Source: Verrucomicrobiota bacterium
GTDB lineage: Bacteria; Verrucomicrobiota; Verrucomicrobiia; Limisphaerales; JACRJZ01
DNA: 64,000 nucleotides
Direction of reading: 5' to 3'
Assembly (NCBI GenBank): GCA_016219875.1
Contig: JACRJZ010000021.1
Location: 62,001-126,000 of the forward strand
In this document: piece after piece, positions 17,598 to 27,900 of the stretch
How positions within the stretch are numbered: the first letter of the stretch is position 1
Layout: every line of letters starts with the position of its first letter
Translations under genes and position numbers: made by a program
Notes under the pieces: generated by a model
Databases searched by the model: none
Told to the model about the DNA's origin: nothing
What the model saw: the letters and a program-made list of their open reading frames with translations, nothing else

Positions 17598-19796
17598 ATG
17601 AATCCGACAGCAAACGACTTCACGGCAACCAATCGTAGGTGCGATGCGGTGAGCCCCAGCAATACCGCTGCAGAGTGGTTCTGCGATGGCCATGCCGGTG
17701 GATTTCAACTTGAACCGCGCCTGGCGCGAATGAAGCAGGCGCTTCGCGACGGGTGCTATAAGCGCTTCCGCACGTCGCCGGAGGTGGATGTGTTGACCGA
17801 ATGCGAAGCAGAGCGGCTTTCCTGGCCTCAACGCGCCGCCCGCCTGACGCGGCGCATGTGCGAAGCGCAGCAAGTGGTGATTTGTCCCGAGGAACAGATC
17901 GTTTTCACGCAAACGGTGACGAAGCTCCCGCGCATTTACGGCGACGCCCAAACTCGAGTGCTCACCTCCGGGTGCAAGCTGCACGAGCTTGGGCCGATCA
18001 GCAACATCTGCGCAGATTGGGGCATGGTGCTGAGCCAGGGTTTGGCCGTACGCCAGGGAGTCGCTCTCGCGACTCGCGAACGGATGAAGCACGACGCCGA
18101 GGCGGTTGAGTTTCTCGACTGTGCGGTGGAGACGATTGACGCGGTGCTCAATCTGGCGCGGCGTTACGCCACCGAGGCACGGCGCCTGGGACGACTGGAC
18201 GTTGCCCAGACCCTGGACCAAGTCCCGGCACATCCGCCGCGCACGTTCCAGGAAGCGCTCCAGGCTTTGCGCCTGTGTCATGCCGTTCTATGGATCAGCG
18301 GGCACTACCACTGCGGCCTTGGACGGTTTGATCAATACATGTGGCCGCACCTGGAGGCCGACTTGGCGGCGGGCCGGTTGGACGCGCGCAGCGCGGAGCA
18401 GTTGTTGGCCGAGTTCTTCCTGTCGCTTAACAAGGACAGCGATCTCTACCCCGGCATCCAGCAGGGCGACAATGGGCAATCACTCATGCTCGGCGGCGTG
18501 ACGCGCGACGGTCAGCCGGCGGTGAATCCGCTGACCCGCATGGTGCTGCGCGTGGCGCGCGGCGTCGGCATGATTGATCCCAAGATCAACCTGCGTGTCA
18601 CCAAGGATACCGACCTGGAATTGCTGGAACTGGCGGCGCGGTTGACCGAGATCGGCCTCGGCTTCCCGCAATACTCGAACGACGACGTGGTGATACCCGG
18701 CTTGGTTGCGCACGGCTACGAACTGGAAGATGCGCGCGACTATACCGTCGCGGCCTGCTGGGAATTCAGTATTCCCGGACGTGGCATGGAGGTGGTGAAC
18801 ATTGGTGCGGTGTCGATGCCGGCAGCCGTGGACGTGGCGGTGCGCGACGGGTTGGCCGCGGGGGATTCTTTTGAGGGCATCCTTGGACGCGTCGGTGTGA
18901 ACCTGCGCAATCAGGTGACCCAACTCGTGGAGCGTTACGCCCACCTTCTCCTACCGCCCGCGCCTTACTACAGCGTGCTGATGGACGGCTGCCTGGAACG
19001 TGGGCGCGATCTTTCGCAGGGGCTGCGGTATAACAACTACGGCATCCACGGCGCAGCCTCGTCCAACGCCGCTGACGCCCTGGCGGCAGTCAAACGCTTC
19101 GTGTTCGACGAACAGAGCGTGTCCGCACGGGGGTTGCTGGATGCGATCGCAACCAACTACGAGCAGGATGAACCGCTGCAAAAACTGCTCGCCGAAGAGG
19201 GCCCGAAGGTCGGCAACAACGACGATCGTGCCGATGCCATGCTGGTCAGGCTGTTTGATCTCTTCGCCGACGCCTGCGAGGCGGTTCGCGACAATGGCTG
19301 CGGCGGCATTGTGCGGCCCGGCAGCGGTTCGGCAATGTACTACGTCTGGCTGGCACGCGGTCACGAGGGCATGAACGAGCCAGTCGTGGGCGCGATGGCT
19401 GATGGCCATAGACAGGGCGAGTTCTTCAGTTCCAGCCTTGCGCCCGCGCCAGGCGTGCGCGTGCGCGGCCCGCTCAGCGTGCTGCAAAGCTACGGCAAGT
19501 TGAACTACCGCCGCATTTGCAACGGCGGCCCGTTGACGATGGAACTATCCGACACGGTTTTCCGAAACCCGGAGGCGGTGCATCAGGTCGCGCTGCTGAT
19601 CCGGCTGTTTGCCCATGCCGGCTGCCAGCAACTCCAGATCAATACGCTGAACGTGGAAACGCTCAAAGACGCCCAGCGTCATCCAGAACGGCATCGCAAT
19701 CTGGTGGTGCGGGTCTGGGGTTGGAGCGGCTACTTCTGCGAACTGGACTCGGCCTACCAGGACCAGATCATCGGCCGGCACATCTACGGAGCATAA
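17598..19796 (+). CDS. Glycyl-radical enzyme, pyruvate formate-lyase family
   Basis: A 732-residue glycyl-radical enzyme. The radical site is RVWGWSGYF with Gly708, 25 residues from the C-terminus, followed by the family block ELDSAYQDQIIGRH. The catalytic loop is TVAACWEFSIPGRG, placing Cys387 and Glu389 in the C-x-E arrangement of dehydratase-type members, but with A-C-W-E-F instead of the usual GCVEP-like loop. Family blocks before it include FNAER-like PRTFQEALQAL and LDQYM-like FDQYMWPHLEADLAAG. It is shorter than typical diol dehydratases or PflB. Its activase is upstream and a sugar ABC transporter before that, so its substrate is probably sugar-derived; it cannot be named. A GGAG ribosome site lies 8 bases before the ATG. 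The protein needs anoxic conditions. Confidence 0.92.
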   Translation: MNPTANDFTATNRRCDAVSPSNTAAEWFCDGHAGGFQLEPRLARMKQALRDGCYKRFRTSPEVDVLTECEAERLSWPQRAARLTRRMCEAQQVVICPEEQIVFTQTVTKLPRIYGDAQTRVLTSGCKLHELGPISNICADWGMVLSQGLAVRQGVALATRERMKHDAEAVEFLDCAVETIDAVLNLARRYATEARRLGRLDVAQTLDQVPAHPPRTFQEALQALRLCHAVLWISGHYHCGLGRFDQYMWPHLEADLAAGRLDARSAEQLLAEFFLSLNKDSDLYPGIQQGDNGQSLMLGGVTRDGQPAVNPLTRMVLRVARGVGMIDPKINLRVTKDTDLELLELAARLTEIGLGFPQYSNDDVVIPGLVAHGYELEDARDYTVAACWEFSIPGRGMEVVNIGAVSMPAAVDVAVRDGLAAGDSFEGILGRVGVNLRNQVTQLVERYAHLLLPPAPYYSVLMDGCLERGRDLSQGLRYNNYGIHGAASSNAADALAAVKRFVFDEQSVSARGLLDAIATNYEQDEPLQKLLAEEGPKVGNNDDRADAMLVRLFDLFADACEAVRDNGCGGIVRPGSGSAMYYVWLARGHEGMNEPVVGAMADGHRQGEFFSSSLAPAPGVRVRGPLSVLQSYGKLNYRRICNGGPLTMELSDTVFRNPEAVHQVALLIRLFAHAGCQQLQINTLNVETLKDAQRHPERHRNLVVRVWGWSGYFCELDSAYQDQIIGRHIYGA

Positions 19797-19800
19797 TCGC

Positions 19801-22347
19801 ATGAGAACACTGCTAAATTCGACCCTTCTCCTCAACGCGCTGGCAACTCTAGTTCTCGCCCAGGGCACCAAGCCAAATCCATTGACTCCTCTCTCCATCC
19901 AACAAGTGGTCGTCGAGGACGAGTTCTGGACGCCCAGGCTCAAAGTGTGGCGCGCGGTCACCGTGCCGGATTGCTTCGCGAAGTTTGAGAAGGACGGCGC
20001 ACTGGCCAACTTTGACAAAGTCCGCGACGGCACGGGCGGCGAGCACGGCGGTCCGCCGTGGTACGACGGCTTGATCTACGAGATGATCCGCGGTTGCGCA
20101 GACTTCCTTGCTGCCCGACGCGATCCCGCCTTGGAATCCCGGTTGGACGGCTACATCGAGCGCATCGCGGCCGCGGCGGCGCGGGACACCGACGGCTATT
20201 TGAACACCTACACTCAGTTAAGGGAGCCGACGCATCGATGGGGGCTCAATGGTGGAAACGACAACTGGCAGCACGATGTCTATAACGCCGGCGCGATGAT
20301 CGAGGCTGCCGTCCATTACTACCGCGCCACCGGCAAGATGCCCCTGCTGAAGACGGCCGTCCGGCTAGCGAACCACATGGCGGACGTGATGGGGCCATCG
20401 CCGAAGAAGAACGTCGTGCCGGGCCATTCGCTGGGCGAGGAGGCTCTGGTGAAGCTTTATCTGCTTTTCCGCGAAAAGCCGGAATTGAAGTCTCCGATGT
20501 CCGTGCCGGTGGACGAACAGCGTTATCTGAAGCTGGCTGAGTTTTGGATTGAGAATCGCGGCAATCATGAAGGGCGCAAGAGCTACGGTCCCTACGGCCA
20601 GGACCACAAGCCGGTGCTACAGCAGGAAACCATCGAAGGCCACGCCGTGCGCGCGACACTGCTTTGCGCCGGGCTCGTCGCCGCAGGCAGCGTGAATGGC
20701 CGCGAAGATTACCTCGCCGCGGCCCAGCGGCTCTGGGCCAACATGGTCGAGCGTCGCATGTATGTCATCGGCGGCTTGGGGGCCATCGCCGGCCACGAGG
20801 GCTTTGGCCCCGACTACGTCCTGCCCAACAACGGATATCTGGAAACCTGTGCCGCCATCGGTGCCGGCTTCTTCCATCACAACCTCAACCTGGCTCTTGG
20901 CGACGCACGCTACGCCGACGAATTGGAGCGCGTGCTTTACAACGGCGTGCTGAGCGGCGTCTCCCTGAAAGGCGACACCTACTTCTACGAGAATCCGCTT
21001 GAAGCGGGAAAGAACCGGACCCGTTGGGCGTGGCACGGCTGTCCCTGTTGCCCGCCGATGTTCCTCAAGATCATGGGGGCGCTGCCGGGCTACATCTACG
21101 CGCAGGGCACGAACTCGGTTTACGCGAACCTCTTTGTCGGCAGCCGCGCGAACCTGACCGTCAACGGCGTCAAGGTCGCGCTCCGGCAGACGACGCATTC
21201 AAGAGGACGCGATTTCAAGCGTAACGAAGTCCCCCACACCCCATCCCTCTCCCCCACTGGGGGAGAGGGTGCCCGGAGGGCGGGTGAGGGGGCAACTCGT
21301 GGCTCATCGAATGCAGCATCCTCGTATCCCTGGCAGGGCGATATTCAGTTTATCGTCGAACCGGAGCGGGAGACGGAGTTCGCGCTCAACCTCCGCATGC
21401 CCGGCTGGTGCGCCGAGCCGCAGATCAAACTGAACGGTCAGCCGCTCGCCAGCTTCGAGAAGGTCCGCGGCTACGCCCGCCTGGAGCGTTCCTGGCAGCG
21501 GGGCGACGTGGTGGAACTCTCCTTGCCCATGCCGGTGGAGCGCATCCAGGCGCACCCGAAAGTCGAAGCGGCCCTCGGCCGTGTCGTGTTGCAGCGAGGC
21601 CCCATCGTTTATTGCCTTGAAGCCTGCGACAATGGTGGCCACTTGCGGAACCTGGTCCTTCCGCCCGATTCGCCGCTGATTGCGGAACACCGCGCGGACT
21701 TCCTTGGTGGCGTGACCGTCATCCGAGGCGCGGCGCTGGGCCTGCATCGCGTGGATTGGCCTGACACGCTCTACCTGCCCCACTCCCGTGTGCCTGGCGT
21801 GACCAACGTGAACTTCCTGGCCATCCCCTATTTCGCCAACGCGAACCGCCAACCGACGGAGATGAGGGTCTGGATGGCCAGCGCGCCGATCAAGGCCGAG
21901 CCGTTGCCGTTGCCCACCCTCGCCAGCGAGGCCACGCCTTCCGCTTCGCGTTGCTGGACGAACGACACACTGGCCGGGTTGAACGACCAGGTGGAACCGG
22001 CTGCTTCTGACGACGCCAAGATCCCCCGATTTACCTGGTGGGACCACCGGGGCACGAAGGAGTGGGTGCAGTACGACTTTGACCGGACACAGAAGGTATC
22101 AGCCGTCGAGGTCTATTGGTGGGACGAGCGGCGCATCAATGCCCACTGCCGGGTGCCGCAGTCCTGGCGACTGCTCTTCAAGGACGGCACGGAATGGAAA
22201 CTCGTTCCAGGCGCGTCCGAAGGCGGAACGAAGATGGACCAATACAACCGTGTGACTTTCCCCGCGCTCAGCACCCCGGCGCTGCGGATGGAAGTCCAAC
22301 TCCAGCCGGAATGGTCCGGCGGCATCCTGGAATGGCGGCTCGAATGA
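19801..22347 (+). CDS. GH127-like (DUF1680) beta-L-arabinofuranosidase, exported
   Basis: An 848-residue protein with a signal peptide (LLNALATLVLA). The GH127 catalytic (alpha/alpha)6 domain begins at VVVEDEFWTPRLKVWRAVTV and contains GGDNDNWQ-like LNGGNDNWQHDVYNAG, PGHSLGEEALVKLY, ETCAAIG and the metal/nucleophile block HGCPCCPPMF with Cys414, Cys416 and Cys417. In characterised GH127 enzymes such cysteines bind zinc and one is the nucleophile. A beta-sandwich C-terminal half ends in a discoidin-like module (VEVYWWDERRI). Unusually, residues about 477-497 (SLSPTGGEGARRAGEG) are encoded by a palindromic repeat inserted in frame. The gene starts 4 bases after the glycyl-radical enzyme stop and is surely cotranscribed with it. 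It should release L-arabinofuranose from plant glycans. Confidence 0.9.
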   Translation: MRTLLNSTLLLNALATLVLAQGTKPNPLTPLSIQQVVVEDEFWTPRLKVWRAVTVPDCFAKFEKDGALANFDKVRDGTGGEHGGPPWYDGLIYEMIRGCADFLAARRDPALESRLDGYIERIAAAAARDTDGYLNTYTQLREPTHRWGLNGGNDNWQHDVYNAGAMIEAAVHYYRATGKMPLLKTAVRLANHMADVMGPSPKKNVVPGHSLGEEALVKLYLLFREKPELKSPMSVPVDEQRYLKLAEFWIENRGNHEGRKSYGPYGQDHKPVLQQETIEGHAVRATLLCAGLVAAGSVNGREDYLAAAQRLWANMVERRMYVIGGLGAIAGHEGFGPDYVLPNNGYLETCAAIGAGFFHHNLNLALGDARYADELERVLYNGVLSGVSLKGDTYFYENPLEAGKNRTRWAWHGCPCCPPMFLKIMGALPGYIYAQGTNSVYANLFVGSRANLTVNGVKVALRQTTHSRGRDFKRNEVPHTPSLSPTGGEGARRAGEGATRGSSNAASSYPWQGDIQFIVEPERETEFALNLRMPGWCAEPQIKLNGQPLASFEKVRGYARLERSWQRGDVVELSLPMPVERIQAHPKVEAALGRVVLQRGPIVYCLEACDNGGHLRNLVLPPDSPLIAEHRADFLGGVTVIRGAALGLHRVDWPDTLYLPHSRVPGVTNVNFLAIPYFANANRQPTEMRVWMASAPIKAEPLPLPTLASEATPSASRCWTNDTLAGLNDQVEPAASDDAKIPRFTWWDHRGTKEWVQYDFDRTQKVSAVEVYWWDERRINAHCRVPQSWRLLFKDGTEWKLVPGASEGGTKMDQYNRVTFPALSTPALRMEVQLQPEWSGGILEWRLE
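21231..21291 (+). repeat. Palindromic repeat family 3 inside GH127 coding sequence
   Basis: The core 21245-21269 is a perfect 11-bp stem (CCCTCTCCCCC) with a 3-base loop, followed by a second small stem-loop 21271-21281 (GCCC/GGGC) and the tail GGGTGAGGGG. A relative with the same order (GAGAGGGTG, GGCCCGAAGGGCC, GGGTGAGGG) lies between genes at 62923-62957. The insertion keeps the reading frame and adds roughly 20 residues rich in Gly, Pro and Arg to the enzyme. Confidence 0.85.
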
Positions 22348-22397
22348 ACTGCCGAAAAGATGGAGAAACGAATCTGACAAATCGAAACTTACCAACT

Positions 22398-24863
22398 ATG
22401 CGATACACAACAACTGTCTCTCTCCTAGCCCTGGCCGCCACGGCCATCTTCGGGAACGCCCAGGAAGCCACCATCACCGTTCACGCAGATCAAGTGGTTC
22501 ACCGCGTTTCACGATACCTGACCGGCGCCTGCATCGAGGACGTGAACCACGAAGTCTATGGCGGCATCGATAGCCAGATGATCTTCGGCGAGAGCTTCGC
22601 CGAACCCGCGCCGCCGCCGCCTCTGAAGGGGTTCACAGCCTACGGCGGCCGGTGGCTGCCGAAGGATGGCGAATTGCACGCCGCCGGCGGCGATGGACCC
22701 AAGCTGCTCAGCGACGCACCGGCCTTTGCCGAAGGTGAAGCCAGCGTGGAAGTGTGGTTCCCGGAGCAGAAAGGCGGCAACGCCGGGCTGATCGTCAAAG
22801 TCAGTCAACCCGGCCCGGGCGCGGATCGTTTTACCGGTTACGAGGTCGCTCTCGAAACGGCCGGCCGGCTGGTCCTGGGTCGCCATCGCCAGAATTGGGA
22901 ACCGATCCGCAACGTGCCATGCGAGGTGCCCATCAAGCAATGGATCAAACTGACCGTGCGCATGACTGGCAAGTCGCTCGAAGTGCTGCTCAACGGCCAA
23001 AGCCTTACCCGCTACGAAGACACGCAGCATCCGCTGGAAACCGGGGTAGTCGGCCTGCGCACATGGCAGCGCGACGCACGCTTCCGCAACCTGACCGTCA
23101 CTACCGGTGGCAAATCCCGGAAACAAGAGTTCGCGTTCGCCGCGCAAGGCAACTGGGGCGACGGCGTGAGCGGCATGTGGCGCGCGCTGCGAGGCGGCAG
23201 CGCGAACGGCGAGTTCGCGATCGACGAGCAAGACGCCTTCTCCGGACACCAGAGTCAGCGCCTCACGTTCACCGGCGGCCAGGGCGAAATCGGTGTCGAG
23301 AACCAAAGCCTGAACCGCTGGGGCATGAACTTCATCCAAGGCAAGGCGTACGAAGGTTACGTCTGCGTGCGCGCGGCCCAGCCGGCCGAACTCTTCGTCG
23401 CGCTGGAGAGTCGCGACGGGGGAAAGGTGTACGCCGAGAAACGTCTGAAGGTGTCCGGTCGTGATTGGCAGCGCCTTGAGTTCAAATTGAAACCGGACGG
23501 TGACGACAAGACAGGCCGCTTCGCGATCAAGCTGAAGCAACCCGGCTCGGTGACGCTGGGCTACGCGTTTCTTCAGCCCGACGACTGGGGACGGTTCAAA
23601 GGACTTCCGACCCGCAAGGACGTAGCCGAGGGGCTGATTGGCCAGGGAATTACCGTGCTTCGCCAGGGCGGCTGCATGGCGAACGCCTCGGAGTATCGTT
23701 GGAAGAAGATGATCGGGCCACGTGAGAAGCGCCCCCCTTACGCGGGTTGGTGGTATCCGCATTCCTCGAACGGGTGGGGCATCTTCGACTTCTTGAACTT
23801 CTGCGAAGCGGCGGGCTTTCTCGGGATTCCAGACATCAACATGGGCGAAACCCCGCGGGACATGGCGGATTTCATCGAGTATGCCAATGGCCCGACCACC
23901 AGCGAGTGGGGTCGCAAGCGCGCCGGCGACGGTCACCGGGCGCCGTACCGGTTGAAGTATCTCCAGCTCGGTAACGAGGAGCAGGTCAACGAGAGCTATT
24001 GGCAGAAGTTCAAGCCGATGGCCGAAGCCATCTGGGCCAAGGATGCCGAGATCATTCTCGTGGTGGGAGACTTTGCCTACGGCCAGAAGATCGAAGACCC
24101 GTTCAACTTCAAAGGCGCGGCGGGCGGCATCACCAGCCTCGCGGCCCAGCAGAAAATCCTGCAACTCGCCAAGCAGCGCAACCGCGAGGTCTGGTTCGAC
24201 GTTCACATCGGCACCGACGGTCCGCGCCCGGATTTCGGCGGCACGCTGAGTTACATCGACGCGATGGAGCGGATCGCCGACGGCGCGAAGCATCGCGTGG
24301 TGATCTTCGAGTTCAACGCCGGCAATCACTCGCAACGTCGCGCCCTGGCCAACGCCGCCGCGATCAACACGGTTGAACGCGACGGGCGACTGCCGATTGC
24401 CACCTCGGCCAATTGCCTACAACCCGACGGCCAGAATGACAACGATTGGAACCAGGGCCTGCTGTTCCTGAATCCCTCGCAGGTCTGGCTCCAGCCGCCG
24501 GGCTACGTGACGCGAATGGTTTCACAGAATTACCAGCCGCTGCTGGTGAAGAGCGAAGTCCAGGATCCCGGAAATACCCTCGATGTCACCGCCAAGCGCA
24601 GCGAAGACGGCAAGACGTTGGTGCTGCAAGTGGTGAACGTCGGCGACCGCCCCACGCCAACGGCCATCCGTCTGAACGGCTTCGTGCCGAGAAAGCCTGC
24701 CGCTCTAGTGGCACATCTCTCCGCGCCATTGGACGCCCGAAACACCGCGCAACAACCCCATCTAGTCACCCCGAAGCAGACCGAGTGGCAGCATGGCTGC
24801 ATCGACGGCAACTCCCATCACACCTTCGCGCCGCGCTCGTTTACCACGCTCAAGTTCGAGTAG
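22398..24863 (+). CDS. GH51-like alpha-L-arabinofuranosidase with inserted LamG-like domain
   Basis: An 821-residue exported enzyme; the ATG at 22398 gives a clean signal peptide (TTTVSLLALAATAIFGNA). The first 60 residues hold the GH51 start (VSRYLTGACIEDVNHEVYGGI). Residues about 90-230 are a separate beta-sandwich of the DUF1080/laminin-G type (FTGYEVALETAGRLVLG, WIKLTVRMTGKSLEVLLNG). The barrel then shows TRKDVAEGLIGQGITVLRQGG, the acid/base block QLGNEEQVNESY with Glu527 and the nucleophile block VIFEFNAGN with Glu638. It ends in the usual beta-domain (TLVLQVVNVGDRP). The gene is 50 bases after GH127 and the two probably act together on arabinose side chains. GH51 assignment is by motif; substrate linkage may differ. 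Confidence 0.82.
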   Translation: MRYTTTVSLLALAATAIFGNAQEATITVHADQVVHRVSRYLTGACIEDVNHEVYGGIDSQMIFGESFAEPAPPPPLKGFTAYGGRWLPKDGELHAAGGDGPKLLSDAPAFAEGEASVEVWFPEQKGGNAGLIVKVSQPGPGADRFTGYEVALETAGRLVLGRHRQNWEPIRNVPCEVPIKQWIKLTVRMTGKSLEVLLNGQSLTRYEDTQHPLETGVVGLRTWQRDARFRNLTVTTGGKSRKQEFAFAAQGNWGDGVSGMWRALRGGSANGEFAIDEQDAFSGHQSQRLTFTGGQGEIGVENQSLNRWGMNFIQGKAYEGYVCVRAAQPAELFVALESRDGGKVYAEKRLKVSGRDWQRLEFKLKPDGDDKTGRFAIKLKQPGSVTLGYAFLQPDDWGRFKGLPTRKDVAEGLIGQGITVLRQGGCMANASEYRWKKMIGPREKRPPYAGWWYPHSSNGWGIFDFLNFCEAAGFLGIPDINMGETPRDMADFIEYANGPTTSEWGRKRAGDGHRAPYRLKYLQLGNEEQVNESYWQKFKPMAEAIWAKDAEIILVVGDFAYGQKIEDPFNFKGAAGGITSLAAQQKILQLAKQRNREVWFDVHIGTDGPRPDFGGTLSYIDAMERIADGAKHRVVIFEFNAGNHSQRRALANAAAINTVERDGRLPIATSANCLQPDGQNDNDWNQGLLFLNPSQVWLQPPGYVTRMVSQNYQPLLVKSEVQDPGNTLDVTAKRSEDGKTLVLQVVNVGDRPTPTAIRLNGFVPRKPAALVAHLSAPLDARNTAQQPHLVTPKQTEWQHGCIDGNSHHTFAPRSFTTLKFE

Positions 24864-24976
24864 AGATAAGTTTCGCTGCCAAGCCAAATGCGTTTCACCC
24901 CGGTGACTGAAGCGCCGTGATGCCCAAGCATCCGCGTTGACGTGGAAGATTCCCAAGCGCAGGCTTTCTCCTCAAC

Positions 24977-27900
24977 ATGACAAAACGACTAGCCCGTTTC
25001 GGCCTGCTAATGGCTGGCAGCCTGCTCGCCACGGTTGACGTTGTGGCCGCTGCGCCGGACGTGCTGGAGAAACCTGCCGTGACGATCCCACCGCCCCAGG
25101 ACTTTGGCTTGTTGGCGGGCACGCCGGCCGATATCGCGCCGAGTGCCTATCAATACCGCGCCGATAGGATGCCCGGGGATAACCCACCCGAGAGCTGGCT
25201 AGCCCTGATATGGTATGCCCACCAGGCGCTGAACAAACCGGTGGACGTGAATGCTCCGGCGATCAAGCAGGTCTTGTGCGGCTTGCTGTGGGAGGAAATC
25301 CGTCCGGTTCAGCGCGTCGAGTTGACGTGGTCCGCCGATCTGAAGCGCCGTCCTGCACCGGGCGACGTAACCATCACAACCCTGGAGAACAAAGGCACCG
25401 CCAGTTCGTGGTGGAACAATCTGGAGGCAGTGCCGAAGTCAATCAAGGCAACTCTGTCCAACGAGGGTAGAACCTATCTCTATGACCTGCCGACAGAGAC
25501 CTGCGGCATCGTGGTCAGTGTTGCCGGCGCCAGGAGCGCCTCGGAATATGAAGTGCCTTCGGTGAGGGTGTTGGTGGCAGACCTCTGGAAGAAGATGGAT
25601 CTGGAAATCGAATGGGGATTCGACTCGACGACTGTTGACAAGGATTACAGCGGACGGGTCGAAACGTATGATGGCAGGATAGGCGCGCTTCGTCCGCTGG
25701 ATGGCGATGTTAGCACCACGGCCACCGACTCAAGTTCGTGGCGATCCGTCGGCCAAGGCCCCGCCCGCCGGGGCCTGAAAGCCAGCCTGCTCTACATCGG
25801 CACGGCCCAATGGCGGCGGGTGCAGCCCCATACCAGCCAGCCGGACGATGTGGCGCGCACCATCGTGACCTTGTGGACCAAGGCCGGCAACTTCTCGTTC
25901 CTGGCGGCGGACCTTGAGAACGGGCCGATCCTGGCACCCGAGTACGGATTCTTCATCCGTCGGACATCGCCGCTGGCGGTGCCTCCGGCCAAACCTGTCC
26001 CGGACTTGCGAGTTCCGCGGGCGTTGCTGACCAGTAGAATGACTGCCATCGCCAGCAGCGCGGAGCTGTTGGGATGGGGGAGCGACAGCACGCCCTGGTT
26101 CGGCGGCAATCCGGCCGGCCAGCCGGTTTCCGTGAAAGGCATCACCGTTCCTGCCCGGAGTCTGGCCATGCATCCTGGGCCAGCGCAGAATGTGGCCGCG
26201 GGTTGGCGAAGTCCCATCACCGGACGGGTGAAAATCAAAGCCCGCGTGGCGCACGCCCAAAAGGGCGGCAACGGAATCGACTGGTGGATTGCGCACCAAA
26301 CCAAGACGCAACGGCAACACCTGGCTCATGGCATCACGGACGGAAGCGGGGCGCAGACGATTCCCCCCGAGGCCGATGCACAGTCCTTGAGCGAAGTCGC
26401 AGTTGAACCGGGCGATACGATTTCCCTGATCGTCGGCCCAAAGGGCACTCATTACTGCGACACCACTCTCATCGAACTGGTCATTACTGAAGTGGGCGGA
26501 CCCGAGCGCGTATGGAACCTGACGCAGAATGTGATCAGTACTCTGCTGGCAGGCAATCCCCACGCCGATGGTCTGGGTCGTGCCGAGGTATGGCACTTTT
26601 ACGCCGAAAAATCAGTCGCCACTTCGCAACCAATCCCCTCGCAACCTCCCTTGGTGCTGGCCTCGCAGGCCGCCAGTGCCCGTGAGTTCATCGCGGAACT
26701 CCAGGCCAGGAAGCAAAGCACGATCCGCCAGCGGACCCGTGCGCGTGAAGAACAGACTTGGGAGGGCGCCGTCACTGCGATGCGCGGCACCAACCTGCCG
26801 CCTCACCCCATGCCTCCGAAGGAATTCGAGCCGCCGATGCAGGTGCAGGTCCCGTCGGAACGGTTGACCGCCCAATGGAACCTGGGCGTGTGGCATCTTC
26901 TCCGGCATTGCCAGAAGCACCCGGAGAATGGCCGCCTGTGGTTCAACGATCATCCCTACGGCATTCTCGGGGCCGAAACTTATCTGATCCTCGCGGCGCT
27001 GGACGTGATGGGTTCGCACCGGGCCGCCGCAGACGGATTTGACCAATGGCTATCCCTGCCGCTGGATCCCAACTCGAAAGGTCATCACGAATGGGCGCTG
27101 CTGGATCGACCCAACGGGCTGTTCACCGAAGGGCACGGATGTTTGACACACGCCGTCGGTCCCCCGGGCGTGGGCGGTCAGATGGATGGGGTTCATGCCT
27201 TTGGCCCAGGCTCGATTGGCTGGGCCTTGACCGAACACTACTGGCTGACCGGCGATACCAATTGGCTGCGAGCCTGCGCGCCACGGATCAAGGCCAACGC
27301 TGAGTGGATGCTGCGTCAACGGCGAGTGCTCTCGAACTTGGTCCCAGGGGGCGAGCGTCTCTGGTGCAAGGGCCTGCAACCCGCGCTCCAGGTGACTCCG
27401 GACAGCGGCGGCTTGTGGATGCAGTTCTATGAGTGCGAGGGCTACTATTGGGTGTCGGTTGCGCGACTCGCAGCGACACTGAGCGTGATCGATCCGGAAG
27501 GTGGGGCCAAACTCCAGGCTGAGGCGGAGGCCTATCGCCGGGATCTGCGGGCGGCGGTGGATCGGTCCGTCGCGCTCTCCCCGGTGGTTCCCGTGCGCGA
27601 CGGCACCTTTCATTCAGTCATTCCGTTCGCCTGTTACGTGCGCGGGTTGGGCACCGGCGCGTGGGGCTGGCAGCGGGATGGTTCCGGCGAACACGTCGGC
27701 CCCTTGTATTGGGAGACAGTCCAGTCGGCGGCCGCGCTGATCAGTCCGGCGGGGCTGCTGTCACCGCACGACGCGCGAGTGCAGGGGTATCTCGATGTGC
27801 TGGAAGACCGGTTGCTGCTGGAGAATCCGCGGGGCGGCAGACGGGATTGGTTCCAGGCCGGCTGGCAGCATCAAGCCGGACTCGAGCGCACCGCCAACCT

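Noticed and set aside
22509..24335. 608-codon minus-strand frame antisense to the GH51-like gene
   Set aside because: There are no motifs or signal, and the plus-strand gene has clear catalytic blocks.
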